From an uncultured Coriobacteriaceae bacterium (GTDB lineage Bacteria; Actinomycetota; Coriobacteriia; Coriobacteriales; Eggerthellaceae): a DNA stretch of 53,906 bases. The position numbers and the translations under genes are program-made. The stretch spans positions 1-53,906 of the forward strand of contig URQU01000009.1 in the NCBI GenBank assembly GCA_900550055.1. The letters run 5' to 3'. Positions within the stretch are counted from its first letter, which is position 1, and each line of letters opens with the position of its first letter. A model generated the notes under the pieces. The model made no database searches and was not told the origin of the DNA. It saw only the letters and a program-made list of their open reading frames with translations. This document shows positions 7,987-16,344 of this stretch, piece after piece.

Positions 7987-8910
7987 TTATTCGCCGGCTT
8001 CGCGTTGGTATTCGTTCACGTATTCCTGCAGCAGCTGCAGGTAGCGCTCGGCGACCGAGGACAGCGGCCGATCGGTGCGTTTGACGTACCCCAGCTCCAT
8101 ATGCTCGGGGCTTTCGAGCGGGATGGACGTGATTTGGCTGCCATTGAGGTCCTCGGAAAGGATGCCGCTCGAGATAGTGTAGCCGTCAAGGCCGATGATC
8201 AGGTTGAACAGCGTCGCGCGATCGGTCACCACGATGCTCTTGTCCACGGCCTCGGCGATATGCAGCTCCTCGGCATAGTACAGCGAGTTGCGGATGCCCT
8301 GGTCATAGCTCAGGCGCGGGTAGGGCGCCAGGTCGGCAAGGGTGACGCGCTCAAGGTGCGCCAGCGGGCTGTTGCGGCTGACGAATACGTGCGGCTTCGC
8401 ACGGAACAGCGGCACGAAGTGCAGGTCGGCCGACTTCACCACGTTCGAGATGACGCTTTCGTTGAAGTCGCAGCGGTACAGCACGCCCAGCTCGCTGCGC
8501 TGCACCCGCACGTCGTCGATGATGCCGGCGGTGGACGTCTCCCGCAGCGAGAATTCGTAGCGGTTGCGGTCGTATTCGCGCACGAGCGAGACGAACGCGT
8601 TCACTACGAAGGCGTAATGCTGGGTGGAAATGCCGAACACGCGGCGGATGCGATCGGCGCCCTTGTATTCGCCTTCCAGAAGGTCGGCCTGCTCGATGAC
8701 TTGACGGGCGCGCGAGAGGAAGCGCATGCCCTCTTCGGTAGGGACGACGCCGGTGCGCGAACGCGTGAAGATGGTGATGTCCATTTCGCGTTCAAGTTCC
8801 GACACCGCCTTGGAAAGGCTGGGCTGCGCGACGAAGAGCTTCTCCGCCGCCGCGGTGAGCGACCCGGATTCGGCTACCTGGATGACGTATCTGAGCTGCT
8901 GAAGTTTCAT
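7987..8910 (-). CDS. LysR-family transcriptional regulator
   Basis: A 307-residue regulator with an N-terminal winged helix (MKLQQLRYVIQVAESGSLTAAAEKL, helix-turn-helix within the first 60 residues) and a C-terminal periplasmic-binding-protein-like effector domain. The frame stays open to 9144, but the conserved family start is the ATG at 8910; the upstream residues are low-complexity and basic. No good ribosome-binding site precedes it. Instead a TAGAAT hexamer sits 7 bases before the ATG, consistent with a leaderless mRNA. It probably controls the MetE-like gene just downstream on the same strand; control of the divergent ddh gene is also possible. Confidence 0.9.
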   Translation of the reverse strand: MKLQQLRYVIQVAESGSLTAAAEKLFVAQPSLSKAVSELEREMDITIFTRSRTGVVPTEEGMRFLSRARQVIEQADLLEGEYKGADRIRRVFGISTQHYAFVVNAFVSLVREYDRNRYEFSLRETSTAGIIDDVRVQRSELGVLYRCDFNESVISNVVKSADLHFVPLFRAKPHVFVSRNSPLAHLERVTLADLAPYPRLSYDQGIRNSLYYAEELHIAEAVDKSIVVTDRATLFNLIIGLDGYTISSGILSEDLNGSQITSIPLESPEHMELGYVKRTDRPLSSVAERYLQLLQEYVNEYQREAGE

Positions 8911-8917
8911 GGGCCGT

Positions 8918-8923
8918 ATTCTA
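8918..8923 (-). promoter_or_regulatory. Putative -10 box (TAGAAT) for a leaderless LysR transcript
   Basis: On the minus strand TAGAAT is followed by 7 bases and then the LysR start codon, placing the predicted transcription start at or next to the ATG. Leaderless genes are common in actinobacteria. No good -35 box is visible. Confidence 0.4.
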
Positions 8924-9203
8924 GCAGGAAGGGAAGGAGGCCGGTAGGATATAGCCGGGTCGATCCGCGCCGCGGCGGTGTTGCGCGGGGTATCGTCGTT
9001 GCGCTGCGAGCGGGCTTTGCTGTCGTGCCGCGCGCGGGCGTTCGCCGCTGCGTTGCGATCGGGTCTTCGCGGCCGTTTCCCTATGCGCTTGGTATGCGGA
9101 AATTGCGCGGCGCTTGCGGGCTCGGCGCGCGATACGCGTATCATGGAAACGTTTTTGAGGCTCTAACGCGGCCCTGTGCCGCCGCATCGGGAAAGGAAGC
9201 GAA

Positions 9204-10181
9204 ATGACTCGCATTGGCATTTTGGGATACGGAAACCTTGGACGTGGCGTTGAGCTGGCCATTCGCCAGAACGACGACATGGAGCTCGCGGCGGTGTACA
9301 CCCGCCGCGACCCCGCAAGCGTGAGCATCGCCACCGAGGGCGTGCCCGTTCGCTCCGTGGCCGACCTGGAAACCGGCAACGAGGACATCGACGTGCTCAT
9401 CCTGTGCGGCGGCAGCGCCACCGACCTTCCCGAGCAGACGCCGAAGTATGCGGCGCTGTACAACGTGGTGGACTCGTTCGACACGCATGCCAACATCCCC
9501 GCGCATTTCGCGAACGTCGACGCGGCGGCTCGCGAGGCCGGCACGTGCGCGCTCATCTCCTGCGGCTGGGACCCGGGCCTGTTCTCGCTGAACCGCCTGT
9601 ACGCCAACTGCATCCTGCCGCAGGGCGCGGACTACACGTTCTGGGGTCGCGGCGTGTCCCAGGGGCACTCCGATGCGCTGCGCCGCATCCCCGGCGTGGC
9701 CGATGCGCGCCAGTACACCATCCCCGTGCCCGCCGCGCTCGATGCGGTGCGCGCCGGCGGCAACCCGCAGCTGACCACGCGCCAGAAGCACACGCGCGAG
9801 TGCTGGGTGGTGCTTGAGGAGGGCGCCGACGCCCAGGCGGTGGAGAAGCAGATCGTCGAGATGCCGAACTACTTCGACGAGTACGACGTCACGGTGAACT
9901 TCATCAGCCAGGAAGAGCTTGATCGCGACCACGCGGGGTTGCCGCACGGGGGCTTCGTCATCCGCACGGGCACCACGGCCGGCGGCAACGATTGCCGTAT
10001 CGAGTACTCGCTCGACCTGGGCTCCAACCCTGAGTTCACCGCCTGCGTGCTGGTGTCCTACGCCCGCGCCGTCGCGCGCTTGGCGTCCGAGGGCGTGAAG
10101 GGCTGCAAGACCGTGTTCGACATCGCGCCCGCCTACCTCTCGCCTGTAAGCGGCGAGGAGCTGCGCGCCCACATGTTGTAA
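9204..10181 (+). CDS. ddh: meso-Diaminopimelate D-dehydrogenase
   Basis: A 325-residue NADP-dependent enzyme that interconverts tetrahydrodipicolinate plus ammonia and meso-diaminopimelate, the one-step branch of lysine and peptidoglycan precursor synthesis. An N-terminal Rossmann motif (GILGYGNLGRG) is followed by the family segments CGGSATDLPEQ and SCGWDPGLFSLNR, and the total length is typical. GAAAGGAAG precedes the start. It is transcribed alone and closed by a strong hairpin at 10208. Confidence 0.95.
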   Translation: MTRIGILGYGNLGRGVELAIRQNDDMELAAVYTRRDPASVSIATEGVPVRSVADLETGNEDIDVLILCGGSATDLPEQTPKYAALYNVVDSFDTHANIPAHFANVDAAAREAGTCALISCGWDPGLFSLNRLYANCILPQGADYTFWGRGVSQGHSDALRRIPGVADARQYTIPVPAALDAVRAGGNPQLTTRQKHTRECWVVLEEGADAQAVEKQIVEMPNYFDEYDVTVNFISQEELDRDHAGLPHGGFVIRTGTTAGGNDCRIEYSLDLGSNPEFTACVLVSYARAVARLASEGVKGCKTVFDIAPAYLSPVSGEELRAHML

Positions 10182-10207
10182 GGGCGGCGCGAGGCGCAGG
10201 CGTGTAG

Positions 10208-10243
10208 GCGGGGGCGTTGCCGAATGGGCAGCGCCCCCGCTTT
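10208..10243 (+). terminator. Terminator after ddh
   Basis: GCGGGGGCGTTGCC (10208-10221) pairs with GGCAGCGCCCCCGC (10227-10240) with one G-U pair and is followed by TTT. Confidence 0.8.
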
Positions 10244-10307
10244 GCGTTTCGGGGCTGCCATAGGCGTGCCTGAAAATGTCACGTACGTGTAAATTACTCC
10301 ATGCCTT

Positions 10308-10344
10308 CTTCAAAAAGATGCGCCAGGGTGCTATTTTTTTGAAG
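10308..10344 (+). promoter_or_regulatory. A/U-rich stem-loop in the permease leader
   Basis: CTTCAAAAA (10308-10316) can pair with TTTTTGAAG (10336-10344) around a 19-nt loop, and a T7 run spans 10334-10340. It ends 27 bp before the permease start. It could act as an attenuator; I cannot match it to a known purine riboswitch. Confidence 0.35.
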
Positions 10345-10371
10345 TTTCCGTCCTTTAGAAGGGGGATGTGC

Positions 10372-11859
10372 ATGGTAGATGAAAAGCCGGAGGCGGTAGA
10401 GCAGGTTCAAGAGAAGGATTGCTCGGCCGCTGGTTCGGAGGAAACCTCCGGTAACGCAAAGTCGCTCGGCGTTTTCTCGTTCGAGGGCGACATGTCGCTG
10501 GCGCAGGCCATTCCGCTGGGCCTGCAGCACGTGCTGGCCATGTTCGTGGGCAACCTAACGCCGCTTTTGATCGTCACGGGTGCGTGCGGCCTGGCGGGCG
10601 CGGAGTTCGCGGACGTGCAGCTGTCGCTGCTGCAAAACGCCATGTGGATCGCAGGCGTGGTAACCCTGGTCCAGCTGTTCGGCATCGGACCGGTCGGCGG
10701 CAGGGTGCCCATCATCATGGGCACGTCCTCGGGCTTCATCGGCGTGTTCAACTCCGTGGCGGCATCCATGGGCGGCGGCCTGTTGGCTTACGGCGCCATC
10801 ATGGGCGCTTCCATCATCGGAGGCCTGTTCGAGGCCGTGCTGGGCTTTTTCCTCAAGCCGCTGCGCCGGTTCTTCCCGGCCGTAGTCACGGGCACGGTGG
10901 TGCTCTCCATCGGCTTGAGCCTGATCAGCGTCGGCGTGAACACCTTCGGCGGCGGCAGCAGCGCCAAGGACTTCGGCTCGTTTGAGAACCTGTGCCTGGC
11001 GCTCATCGTGTTGGTGGTCATTTTGGCTGTCAAGCACGCGACCACCGGGTTTTTGAGCGCATCCTCCATTCTGGTCGGCATTATCGTCGGCTATATCGTT
11101 GCGGGCATCATGGGCATGGTCCTGCCCACCACCGGTGTCGACGCGAACGGCGTCGAATACACGAAGGCGTGGGTTTTGAACTGGGATAAGGTCGCCGCCG
11201 CGGCGTGGTTCGCCGTGCCCAACCCGCTACCCGTGGCGCCTGTGTTCGACATGCGCGCCATCGCCCCCGTGCTCGTGATGTTCGTGGTCACCGCCGTCGA
11301 GACCGTCGGCGACATCTCCGGCGTCACGCAGGGCGGCATGAACCGCGAGGCTACCGACAAGGAGCTTTCCGGCGGCGTGATCTGCGATGGCATGGGATCT
11401 ACCGCGGCGGCCCTGTTCGGCGTGCTGCCGAACACCTCGTTCAGCCAGAACGTCGGTCTGGTCACCATGACGAAGATGGTCAACCGCAAGGCCCTGGCGT
11501 GCGGCGCGGTGTTTTTGATCTTGTGCGGTTTGTGCCCGAAGCTGGGTGCGGTGGTCTCCATCATGCCGCAGTCGGTTCTGGGCGGCGCAGCCGTCATCAT
11601 GTTCGCCTCCATCGTGGTCAGCGGCATCCAGCTGATCACGCGCGAGCCTTTGACCCCGCGCAACCTGAGCATCGTATCGGTGGCTTTGGGCCTGGGTTAC
11701 GGCATCGGCGCCAACCCGGCCGTCCTGGCAGGCGCTCCCCAGATGGTCAGCCTGATCTTCGGCGGCTCCGGCATCGTTGCCGCGGCGGCCGTGGCGATCG
11801 TCTTGAACATCGTGCTCCCCAAGGACAAGGAAATCACCAAAAGCGACGCAGGCGTATAG
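10372..11859 (+). CDS. NCS2-family xanthine/uracil permease
   Basis: A 495-residue membrane transporter with about 14 hydrophobic segments. Family marks include GLQHVLAMFVGNLTPLL near the N-terminus, a GPVGGRVPIIMGTSSGF loop, the acidic TAVETVGDISG helix and the NTSFSQNVGL signature. It should import a nucleobase with protons; xanthine or uric acid rather than uracil is plausible given the neighbouring molybdenum hydroxylase, but the specificity is not proven. The ATG at 10372 is preferred because GGGGG lies about 6 bases upstream, while the ATG at 10366 is too close to it. The first 40 residues are polar and variable. Confidence 0.92.
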   Translation: MVDEKPEAVEQVQEKDCSAAGSEETSGNAKSLGVFSFEGDMSLAQAIPLGLQHVLAMFVGNLTPLLIVTGACGLAGAEFADVQLSLLQNAMWIAGVVTLVQLFGIGPVGGRVPIIMGTSSGFIGVFNSVAASMGGGLLAYGAIMGASIIGGLFEAVLGFFLKPLRRFFPAVVTGTVVLSIGLSLISVGVNTFGGGSSAKDFGSFENLCLALIVLVVILAVKHATTGFLSASSILVGIIVGYIVAGIMGMVLPTTGVDANGVEYTKAWVLNWDKVAAAAWFAVPNPLPVAPVFDMRAIAPVLVMFVVTAVETVGDISGVTQGGMNREATDKELSGGVICDGMGSTAAALFGVLPNTSFSQNVGLVTMTKMVNRKALACGAVFLILCGLCPKLGAVVSIMPQSVLGGAAVIMFASIVVSGIQLITREPLTPRNLSIVSVALGLGYGIGANPAVLAGAPQMVSLIFGGSGIVAAAAVAIVLNIVLPKDKEITKSDAGV

Positions 11860-11884
11860 CCTTTCGCGACGCATATACGATGAG

Positions 11885-11920
11885 AATGCCCGGTAGGTCT
11901 GTGCGACCTGCCGGGCATTT
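11885..11920 (+). terminator. Terminator between the permease and the converging mocA
   Basis: AATGCCCGGTAGGTC (11885-11899) pairs with GACCTGCCGGGCATT (11905-11919) around TGTGC. Its position between converging genes suggests use from both sides. Confidence 0.85.
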
Positions 11921-12014
11921 CGGGTTTTCAGGGGCTTTGCGGGCGGGTTAGCCCGTCCTGGGGTGGCGTGCGGTTTCGCGGGCTGCGCGCTGGCCTGTCC
12001 GATGGCTCGTTTGG

Positions 12015-12656
12015 CTACCCGATCCGATCGTGGCTGCTTGCGGAGGCTTTCCGACGTTGCTCGATATGCGCTTGCAGCACCTCGAGGTCCTGTACGGTGT
12101 CCACGTCGAACAGCTCCCATTCGCTGGCGGCTTCCACACAGCGCACGCGCTGCGCATGGGCTTTGGCCACGAAGCCGCCTCCCTTGCCCGGCGGCAACGC
12201 GCGCAGCTCGTCGAAGGTCCAAGTTGGGAACAGCACCGGTGCGCCTTGCGTGCCCTGGAAGCCGACGCGCCAGATGAACTCGGGGTGTGCCTCGGCGCTG
12301 CGAAGCAGGGCGGCAAGGGCGTTCGCGCTGATGAGCGGCTGGTCTGCCTGGATGAACGTGACCGTATCGCACCCGCCCATGGCCTGCATCCCCAGGCGCA
12401 CGGCGTCGCTTCTGAGGGGTTCGCCGTGCATGATGGCTTCCACGCCCATGGTGCGGCACAGCTTCGCCACGTCCTTGTGGCGTGTGACCGCCACGCGTTT
12501 CGCGAACAACCCGTCGCAGGCGCTGATCGCGTGGGCGATGAGCGGCGCGCCGTCAAGGTTCGCCATAAGCTTGTTCGACCCGAAGCGCGTGCCCAGGCCC
12601 GATGCCATGATGATGCAGCCATGCACGGCGTTCGGGGTTTCAACGGGGTTGGTCAT
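12015..12656 (-). CDS. mocA: MocA-like molybdenum cofactor cytidylyltransferase / NTP transferase
   Basis: A 213-residue nucleotidyltransferase with the MobA/MocA fold. The nucleotide-binding loop is CIIMASGLGTRFGSNKL (residues 14-30) and an FIQADQP motif provides the metal-binding aspartate. MocA enzymes attach CMP to molybdopterin to give the cytosine dinucleotide cofactor of xanthine-dehydrogenase-type hydroxylases. The start MTNPVE at 12656 has AAAGGCG upstream; the frame is open to 12734 but the extension is not conserved-looking. It is divergent from the hydroxylase genes, as in other selenium-dependent hydroxylase loci. Confidence 0.85.
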   Translation of the reverse strand: MTNPVETPNAVHGCIIMASGLGTRFGSNKLMANLDGAPLIAHAISACDGLFAKRVAVTRHKDVAKLCRTMGVEAIMHGEPLRSDAVRLGMQAMGGCDTVTFIQADQPLISANALAALLRSAEAHPEFIWRVGFQGTQGAPVLFPTWTFDELRALPPGKGGGFVAKAHAQRVRCVEAASEWELFDVDTVQDLEVLQAHIEQRRKASASSHDRIG

Positions 12657-12713
12657 GGTCGGTTCGCCTTTGCAGATTCGATGGTCGGTCGGTTGGGTTC
12701 GGTGTGCGGGGCT

Positions 12714-12742
12714 TTCGAAGGATTCCCCGGCCACAGTATAAT
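12714..12742 (+). promoter_or_regulatory. Promoter for the hydroxylase operon
   Basis: A consensus -10 box TATAAT lies at 12737-12742, with TTCGAA 17 bp upstream (12714-12719) as a weak -35. The predicted transcript starts near 12749, about 32 bases before the first codon of the FAD subunit. On the other strand TATACT (12735-12740) could serve mocA, so the two promoters overlap. Confidence 0.55.
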
Positions 12743-12780
12743 ATGTACGTTTCTATAAACCTCAAGCAACGGGGTGCGCC

Positions 12781-13572
12781 ATTATTACCTTTCAGAAATA
12801 CGTTCGCCCGCAAAGCCTGCAAGAGGCTTGGGAGCTGAACCAGAAGAAGCGCAATCGCGTGGTGGCCGGCATGATGTGGCTGAAGATGGGCAACCATTCC
12901 CTTGGCACCGCCATCGACCTGTGCGATCTGGGCTTGGATGCCATCGAGGAGACCGACGAGGAGTTCCGCATCGGCGCCATGGTCACCCTGCGCCAGATGG
13001 AAACCCACGCCGGTCTTGACGCCTATTCCTGCGGCGCCATCAAGGCGGCGTTCCAAGATATCGTGGGCGTGCAGTTCCGCAACGGCGCCACGCTCGGCGG
13101 AAGCCTGTGGCGCCGCATGGGCTTCTCCGACATCGTCACGGCGTTTCTTGCCATGGACAGCTACGTCGAGCTGCACGAAGGCGGCATCGTGCCCCTGGAG
13201 CGGTTCGTGAGCATGCCCTACGACAAGGACATCCTCGCGCGCCTTATCGTCAAGAAGCGCCCCGGCGCGTTCGCGTACCAGGCCGTGCGCAAGCAGCGCA
13301 CCGACCTTCCCACGCTCAACTGTATGGCGGCGAAGCTGGGCGGCGAATATCGCGTGACGGTGGGCGCTCGCCCGGGTCGTGCGGTGCTTCTGTGCGACGA
13401 CCAGGGCATCCTTGCCGACGGCATCACCGAGGAGAGCGCCGCGGCGTTCGCCGAGCATGCCGCGGGAAGCATCCGCGTTTCCGGGAACATGTGGGGCAGC
13501 GCCGAGTACCGCCGCGCGCTCGCGCCCGTGCTCGTGCGCCGCGCCCTGCTTGCGTTAGGGGAGGTGCGCTAG
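12781..13572 (+). CDS. Molybdenum hydroxylase, FAD-binding subunit
   Basis: About 263 residues of the xanthine dehydrogenase/CO dehydrogenase flavoprotein family (XdhB/CoxM-like), which passes electrons between the Fe-S subunit and the final acceptor. The FAD loop is RNRVVAGMMWLKMG, followed by QFRNGATLGGSLWRRM and a C-terminal CO-dehydrogenase flavoprotein domain. The first in-frame ATG (12859) falls inside the FAD loop, so translation must begin earlier. The family N-terminus (ITFQKYVRP) begins directly at ATT codons (12781/12784), with GGGGTG 4 bases upstream and no in-frame ATG, GTG or TTG close by. An AUU start is therefore proposed. The stop abuts the ATG of the 2Fe-2S gene. Confidence 0.85.
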   Translation: MITFQKYVRPQSLQEAWELNQKKRNRVVAGMMWLKMGNHSLGTAIDLCDLGLDAIEETDEEFRIGAMVTLRQMETHAGLDAYSCGAIKAAFQDIVGVQFRNGATLGGSLWRRMGFSDIVTAFLAMDSYVELHEGGIVPLERFVSMPYDKDILARLIVKKRPGAFAYQAVRKQRTDLPTLNCMAAKLGGEYRVTVGARPGRAVLLCDDQGILADGITEESAAAFAEHAAGSIRVSGNMWGSAEYRRALAPVLVRRALLALGEVR

Positions 13573-14046
13573 ATGGAGGTCAAGATCAAGCTGAACGGCA
13601 AAACGGTGGTCGACGACATCCCCGCCGACATGCTGCTCATCGATTTCGTGCGCGCCCACGGGTGCAAAAGCGTGAAACGCGGCTGCGAGACGTCCGCGTG
13701 CGGCCTGTGCACGGTGATGCTCGACGACGTGCCCGTGCTGTCCTGCTCCACGTTGGCAGCCCGCGCCGACGGCCGCAGCGTCTGCACGTTGGAGGGCCTG
13801 CAGGCCGAGGCATCGGAGTTCGTGGGCTTCATCGCCGACCAGGGCGCCGAGCAGTGCGGTTTCTGCAACCCCGGCTTCGTGATGAACACCATCGCGCTGC
13901 TGCGCGAGAACCCCGATCCCACCGACGATGAGATCCTGGCGTACCTGAGCGGCAACCTGTGCCGTTGCTCGGGCTACGTGGGGCAGCTGCGCGGCATCCG
14001 CGCCTTCCTGGACGAAAAGCACGGCAAGGAGGTCGAGCGTGGATAA
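13573..14046 (+). CDS. Molybdenum hydroxylase, 2Fe-2S subunit
   Basis: A 157-residue protein with the two [2Fe-2S] domains of the xanthine dehydrogenase family. The plant-ferredoxin-like N-terminal cluster uses Cys38, Cys43, Cys46 and Cys58, and the helical C-terminal cluster uses Cys95, Cys98, Cys130 and Cys132 (CGFC and CRC motifs). All eight ligands are present. It relays electrons from the molybdenum site to FAD. It begins on the base after the FAD-subunit stop and overlaps the start of the Mo subunit by 8 bases. Confidence 0.95.
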   Translation: MEVKIKLNGKTVVDDIPADMLLIDFVRAHGCKSVKRGCETSACGLCTVMLDDVPVLSCSTLAARADGRSVCTLEGLQAEASEFVGFIADQGAEQCGFCNPGFVMNTIALLRENPDPTDDEILAYLSGNLCRCSGYVGQLRGIRAFLDEKHGKEVERG

Positions 14047-16330
14047 GCCCGAATACCGCTCCGTAGGCAAGTCGGTCCGCAAGAAGGATTCGCTGCAGCT
14101 TTTGCTGGGAAAGCCCGTCTACACCGAGGACATCGCGCCCGATGCGCTGGTGGTCAAGCTTTTGCGAAGTCCCCACGCCAACGCCATGGTGAAGACCATC
14201 GACGCATCTAAGGCGAAGAAGGTGCCTGGCGTGGTGGACGTGTATACCTGGGAGGACGTGCCCGATCAGCGCTTCTCCAACGCCGGTCAAACCTATCCTG
14301 AAACCAGCCCCTACGACCGCCTGATCATCGATCGGCACGTGCGCTTCGTGGGCGACGTGGTGGCCATCGTGGCAGCCGAGAACGAGAAGGCGGCGCAAAC
14401 CGCCCTTTCGCGCATCAAGGTGGAGTACGACGTGCTGGAGCCCGTCCTGGATTTCCGCACCGCTAAGGACAACCCCGTGCTGGTGCACCCCGAGGACAAC
14501 TGGCATATGCTGTGCGACCTGGGCGGCGACAACGCGCGCAACCTGGTGGGCACCACTTCCGACGCCGGCGGCGACATCGAGGCGGTGCTGGCCGATTGCG
14601 ACGTGGTGCTGGAGCGCACCTACCACACGAAGGCGTACAACCAGGCTATGATGGAGACGTTCCGCACGTTCACCCAGCTGGACCGCTACGGCAGGCTGCA
14701 CGTGATCTCGTCCACGCAGATCGTGTACCACGTGCGCCGCATCTTGTCGCACGCGCTCGGCATCCCGAAAAGCCGCATCCGCGTGGAGAAGCCGCGCATC
14801 GGCGGCGGCTTCGGCGCGAAGCAGACGGCGGTATGCGAGGTGTATCCCGCGTTCGTCACCATGAAGACGGGGCGTCCGGCCCTGTGCGTGTTCTCGCGCA
14901 AGGAATCGCAAACCTGCGGGTCGCCGCGCCACGAGATGGAGGTCAAGGTCCGCCTGGGCGCGAACAACGACGGCCGCATCCGCGCGCTTGGGGTGACCAC
15001 GCTGTCGAACTCGGGCGCCTACGGCGAGCACGGCTGGGCCACGGTCGGCCTGACCGGCCACAAGTCCATCCCGCTCTACACCGGCTCGCTCGAGGCGTTC
15101 AAGTTCGACGCGAGCGTGGTGTACACGAACATGCAGCCATCGGGCGCGTACCGCGGCTTCGGCGCCACGCAGGGCCAGTTCGCCGTGGAGAGCGCCGTCA
15201 ACGAGCTGGCAGCGAAGCTTGGTCGCGACCCGGTGGAGCTGCGCGAGCGGAACATGGTGCGCGAGGGCATGGCCATGCCCGCCTACTTCGGCGAGGTGGC
15301 AAACGCCTGCGCCCTGGACCGCTGCATGCAGCACTGCAGCGACATGTTCGGCTGGAAAGAGAAGTTCCCGGTGCGCGACATGGGCAACGGCAAGGTGCGT
15401 GCCGCCGGCGTTGCCATGTCCATGCAGGGTTCGGGCATCTCCGGCATCGACGTGGGCTCGGTCACCGTCAAGCTCAACGACGACGGGGGATACATGCTGC
15501 TCATCGCCGCGGCCGACATGGGCACGGGTTGCGACACCATCCTGGCCCAGATGGTCGCCGAGCATATGGAATGCCCCGTGGATGCCGTGAGCGTGTTCGG
15601 CGCCGACACCGACGCGTCCCCCTATGACTCGGGTTCGTACGCATCCTCTACCACCTACGTCACCGGCATGGCAGTTGAGAAGGCGTGCGGGCAGCTCAAG
15701 GAGCGCCTGTGCGCCATCGCCGCCGAGGAGCTCGGCTGCGATGCGGCTGAGCTGCGCTTCGAGGGCGGATGCGTTCGCCACGAGGCCACGGGGCGCACGG
15801 TCTCGCTGCCCGAGATCGCCGCGAAAAGCCAGTGCAATTGCCGCTTTGCCCCGGAGGCCACCGCTCAGCATTCCTCGCCGGTGTCCCCGCCGCCGTATAT
15901 GGTGGGCATGGTGGAAATCGAGCTGGACCGCGAGACCGGCGTGGTGGAGGTGCTCGACTACGCCGCCGTGGTCGATTGCGGCATCCCCATCAACCCGGCG
16001 CTCGCGCGCATCCAGGTGGAAGGCGGCATCGTGCAGGGCATCGGGCATACGCTCATGGAGGACGTCACGCGTACGCCCAAGGGCGCCATCCGCGAATCGA
16101 GCCTGTTCACGTACCGGTTGCCCACCCGTTTGGACACGGGCCGCATTAACGTTGAGTTCGAGCATTCCTACGAGCCCACGGGCCCGTTCGGCGCGAAGTC
16201 CATCGGCGAGATCGTCATCAACACGCCGGGTCCCGCGTTGGCGCAGGCCATCTACCGGGCAACGGGCGTGTGGCATCGCGAGCTGCCCATCCTTCCCGAG
16301 CACATCTTGCTGGCGAAACCTGAGGAGTAG
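14039..16330 (+). CDS. Molybdenum hydroxylase, molybdopterin-binding catalytic subunit
   Basis: A 763-residue catalytic subunit of the xanthine dehydrogenase family. Visible marks are the N-terminal a/b hammerhead (GKPVYTEDI), IGGGFGAKQ, SGAYRGFGATQ (around 369-378), and GAKSIGE with Glu724 at the position of the base-catalyst glutamate. It hydroxylates a C-H next to nitrogen in a heterocycle using water. Linked YqeB and YqeC suggest the selenium-dependent class, whose known substrates include purines and nicotinate-type rings; the exact substrate cannot be read from sequence. The GTG start has AAGGAGG 6 bases upstream and overlaps the 2Fe-2S gene. Confidence 0.93.
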   Translation: MDKPEYRSVGKSVRKKDSLQLLLGKPVYTEDIAPDALVVKLLRSPHANAMVKTIDASKAKKVPGVVDVYTWEDVPDQRFSNAGQTYPETSPYDRLIIDRHVRFVGDVVAIVAAENEKAAQTALSRIKVEYDVLEPVLDFRTAKDNPVLVHPEDNWHMLCDLGGDNARNLVGTTSDAGGDIEAVLADCDVVLERTYHTKAYNQAMMETFRTFTQLDRYGRLHVISSTQIVYHVRRILSHALGIPKSRIRVEKPRIGGGFGAKQTAVCEVYPAFVTMKTGRPALCVFSRKESQTCGSPRHEMEVKVRLGANNDGRIRALGVTTLSNSGAYGEHGWATVGLTGHKSIPLYTGSLEAFKFDASVVYTNMQPSGAYRGFGATQGQFAVESAVNELAAKLGRDPVELRERNMVREGMAMPAYFGEVANACALDRCMQHCSDMFGWKEKFPVRDMGNGKVRAAGVAMSMQGSGISGIDVGSVTVKLNDDGGYMLLIAAADMGTGCDTILAQMVAEHMECPVDAVSVFGADTDASPYDSGSYASSTTYVTGMAVEKACGQLKERLCAIAAEELGCDAAELRFEGGCVRHEATGRTVSLPEIAAKSQCNCRFAPEATAQHSSPVSPPPYMVGMVEIELDRETGVVEVLDYAAVVDCGIPINPALARIQVEGGIVQGIGHTLMEDVTRTPKGAIRESSLFTYRLPTRLDTGRINVEFEHSYEPTGPFGAKSIGEIVINTPGPALAQAIYRATGVWHRELPILPEHILLAKPEE

Positions 16331-16344
16331 GCATTCTAGGCAGC

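Noticed and set aside
13829..16303. Minus-strand open frame of 824 codons opposite the Mo subunit
   Set aside because: Shadow frame: His/Arg/Val-rich with no domain, whereas the plus strand carries intact xanthine dehydrogenase motifs.
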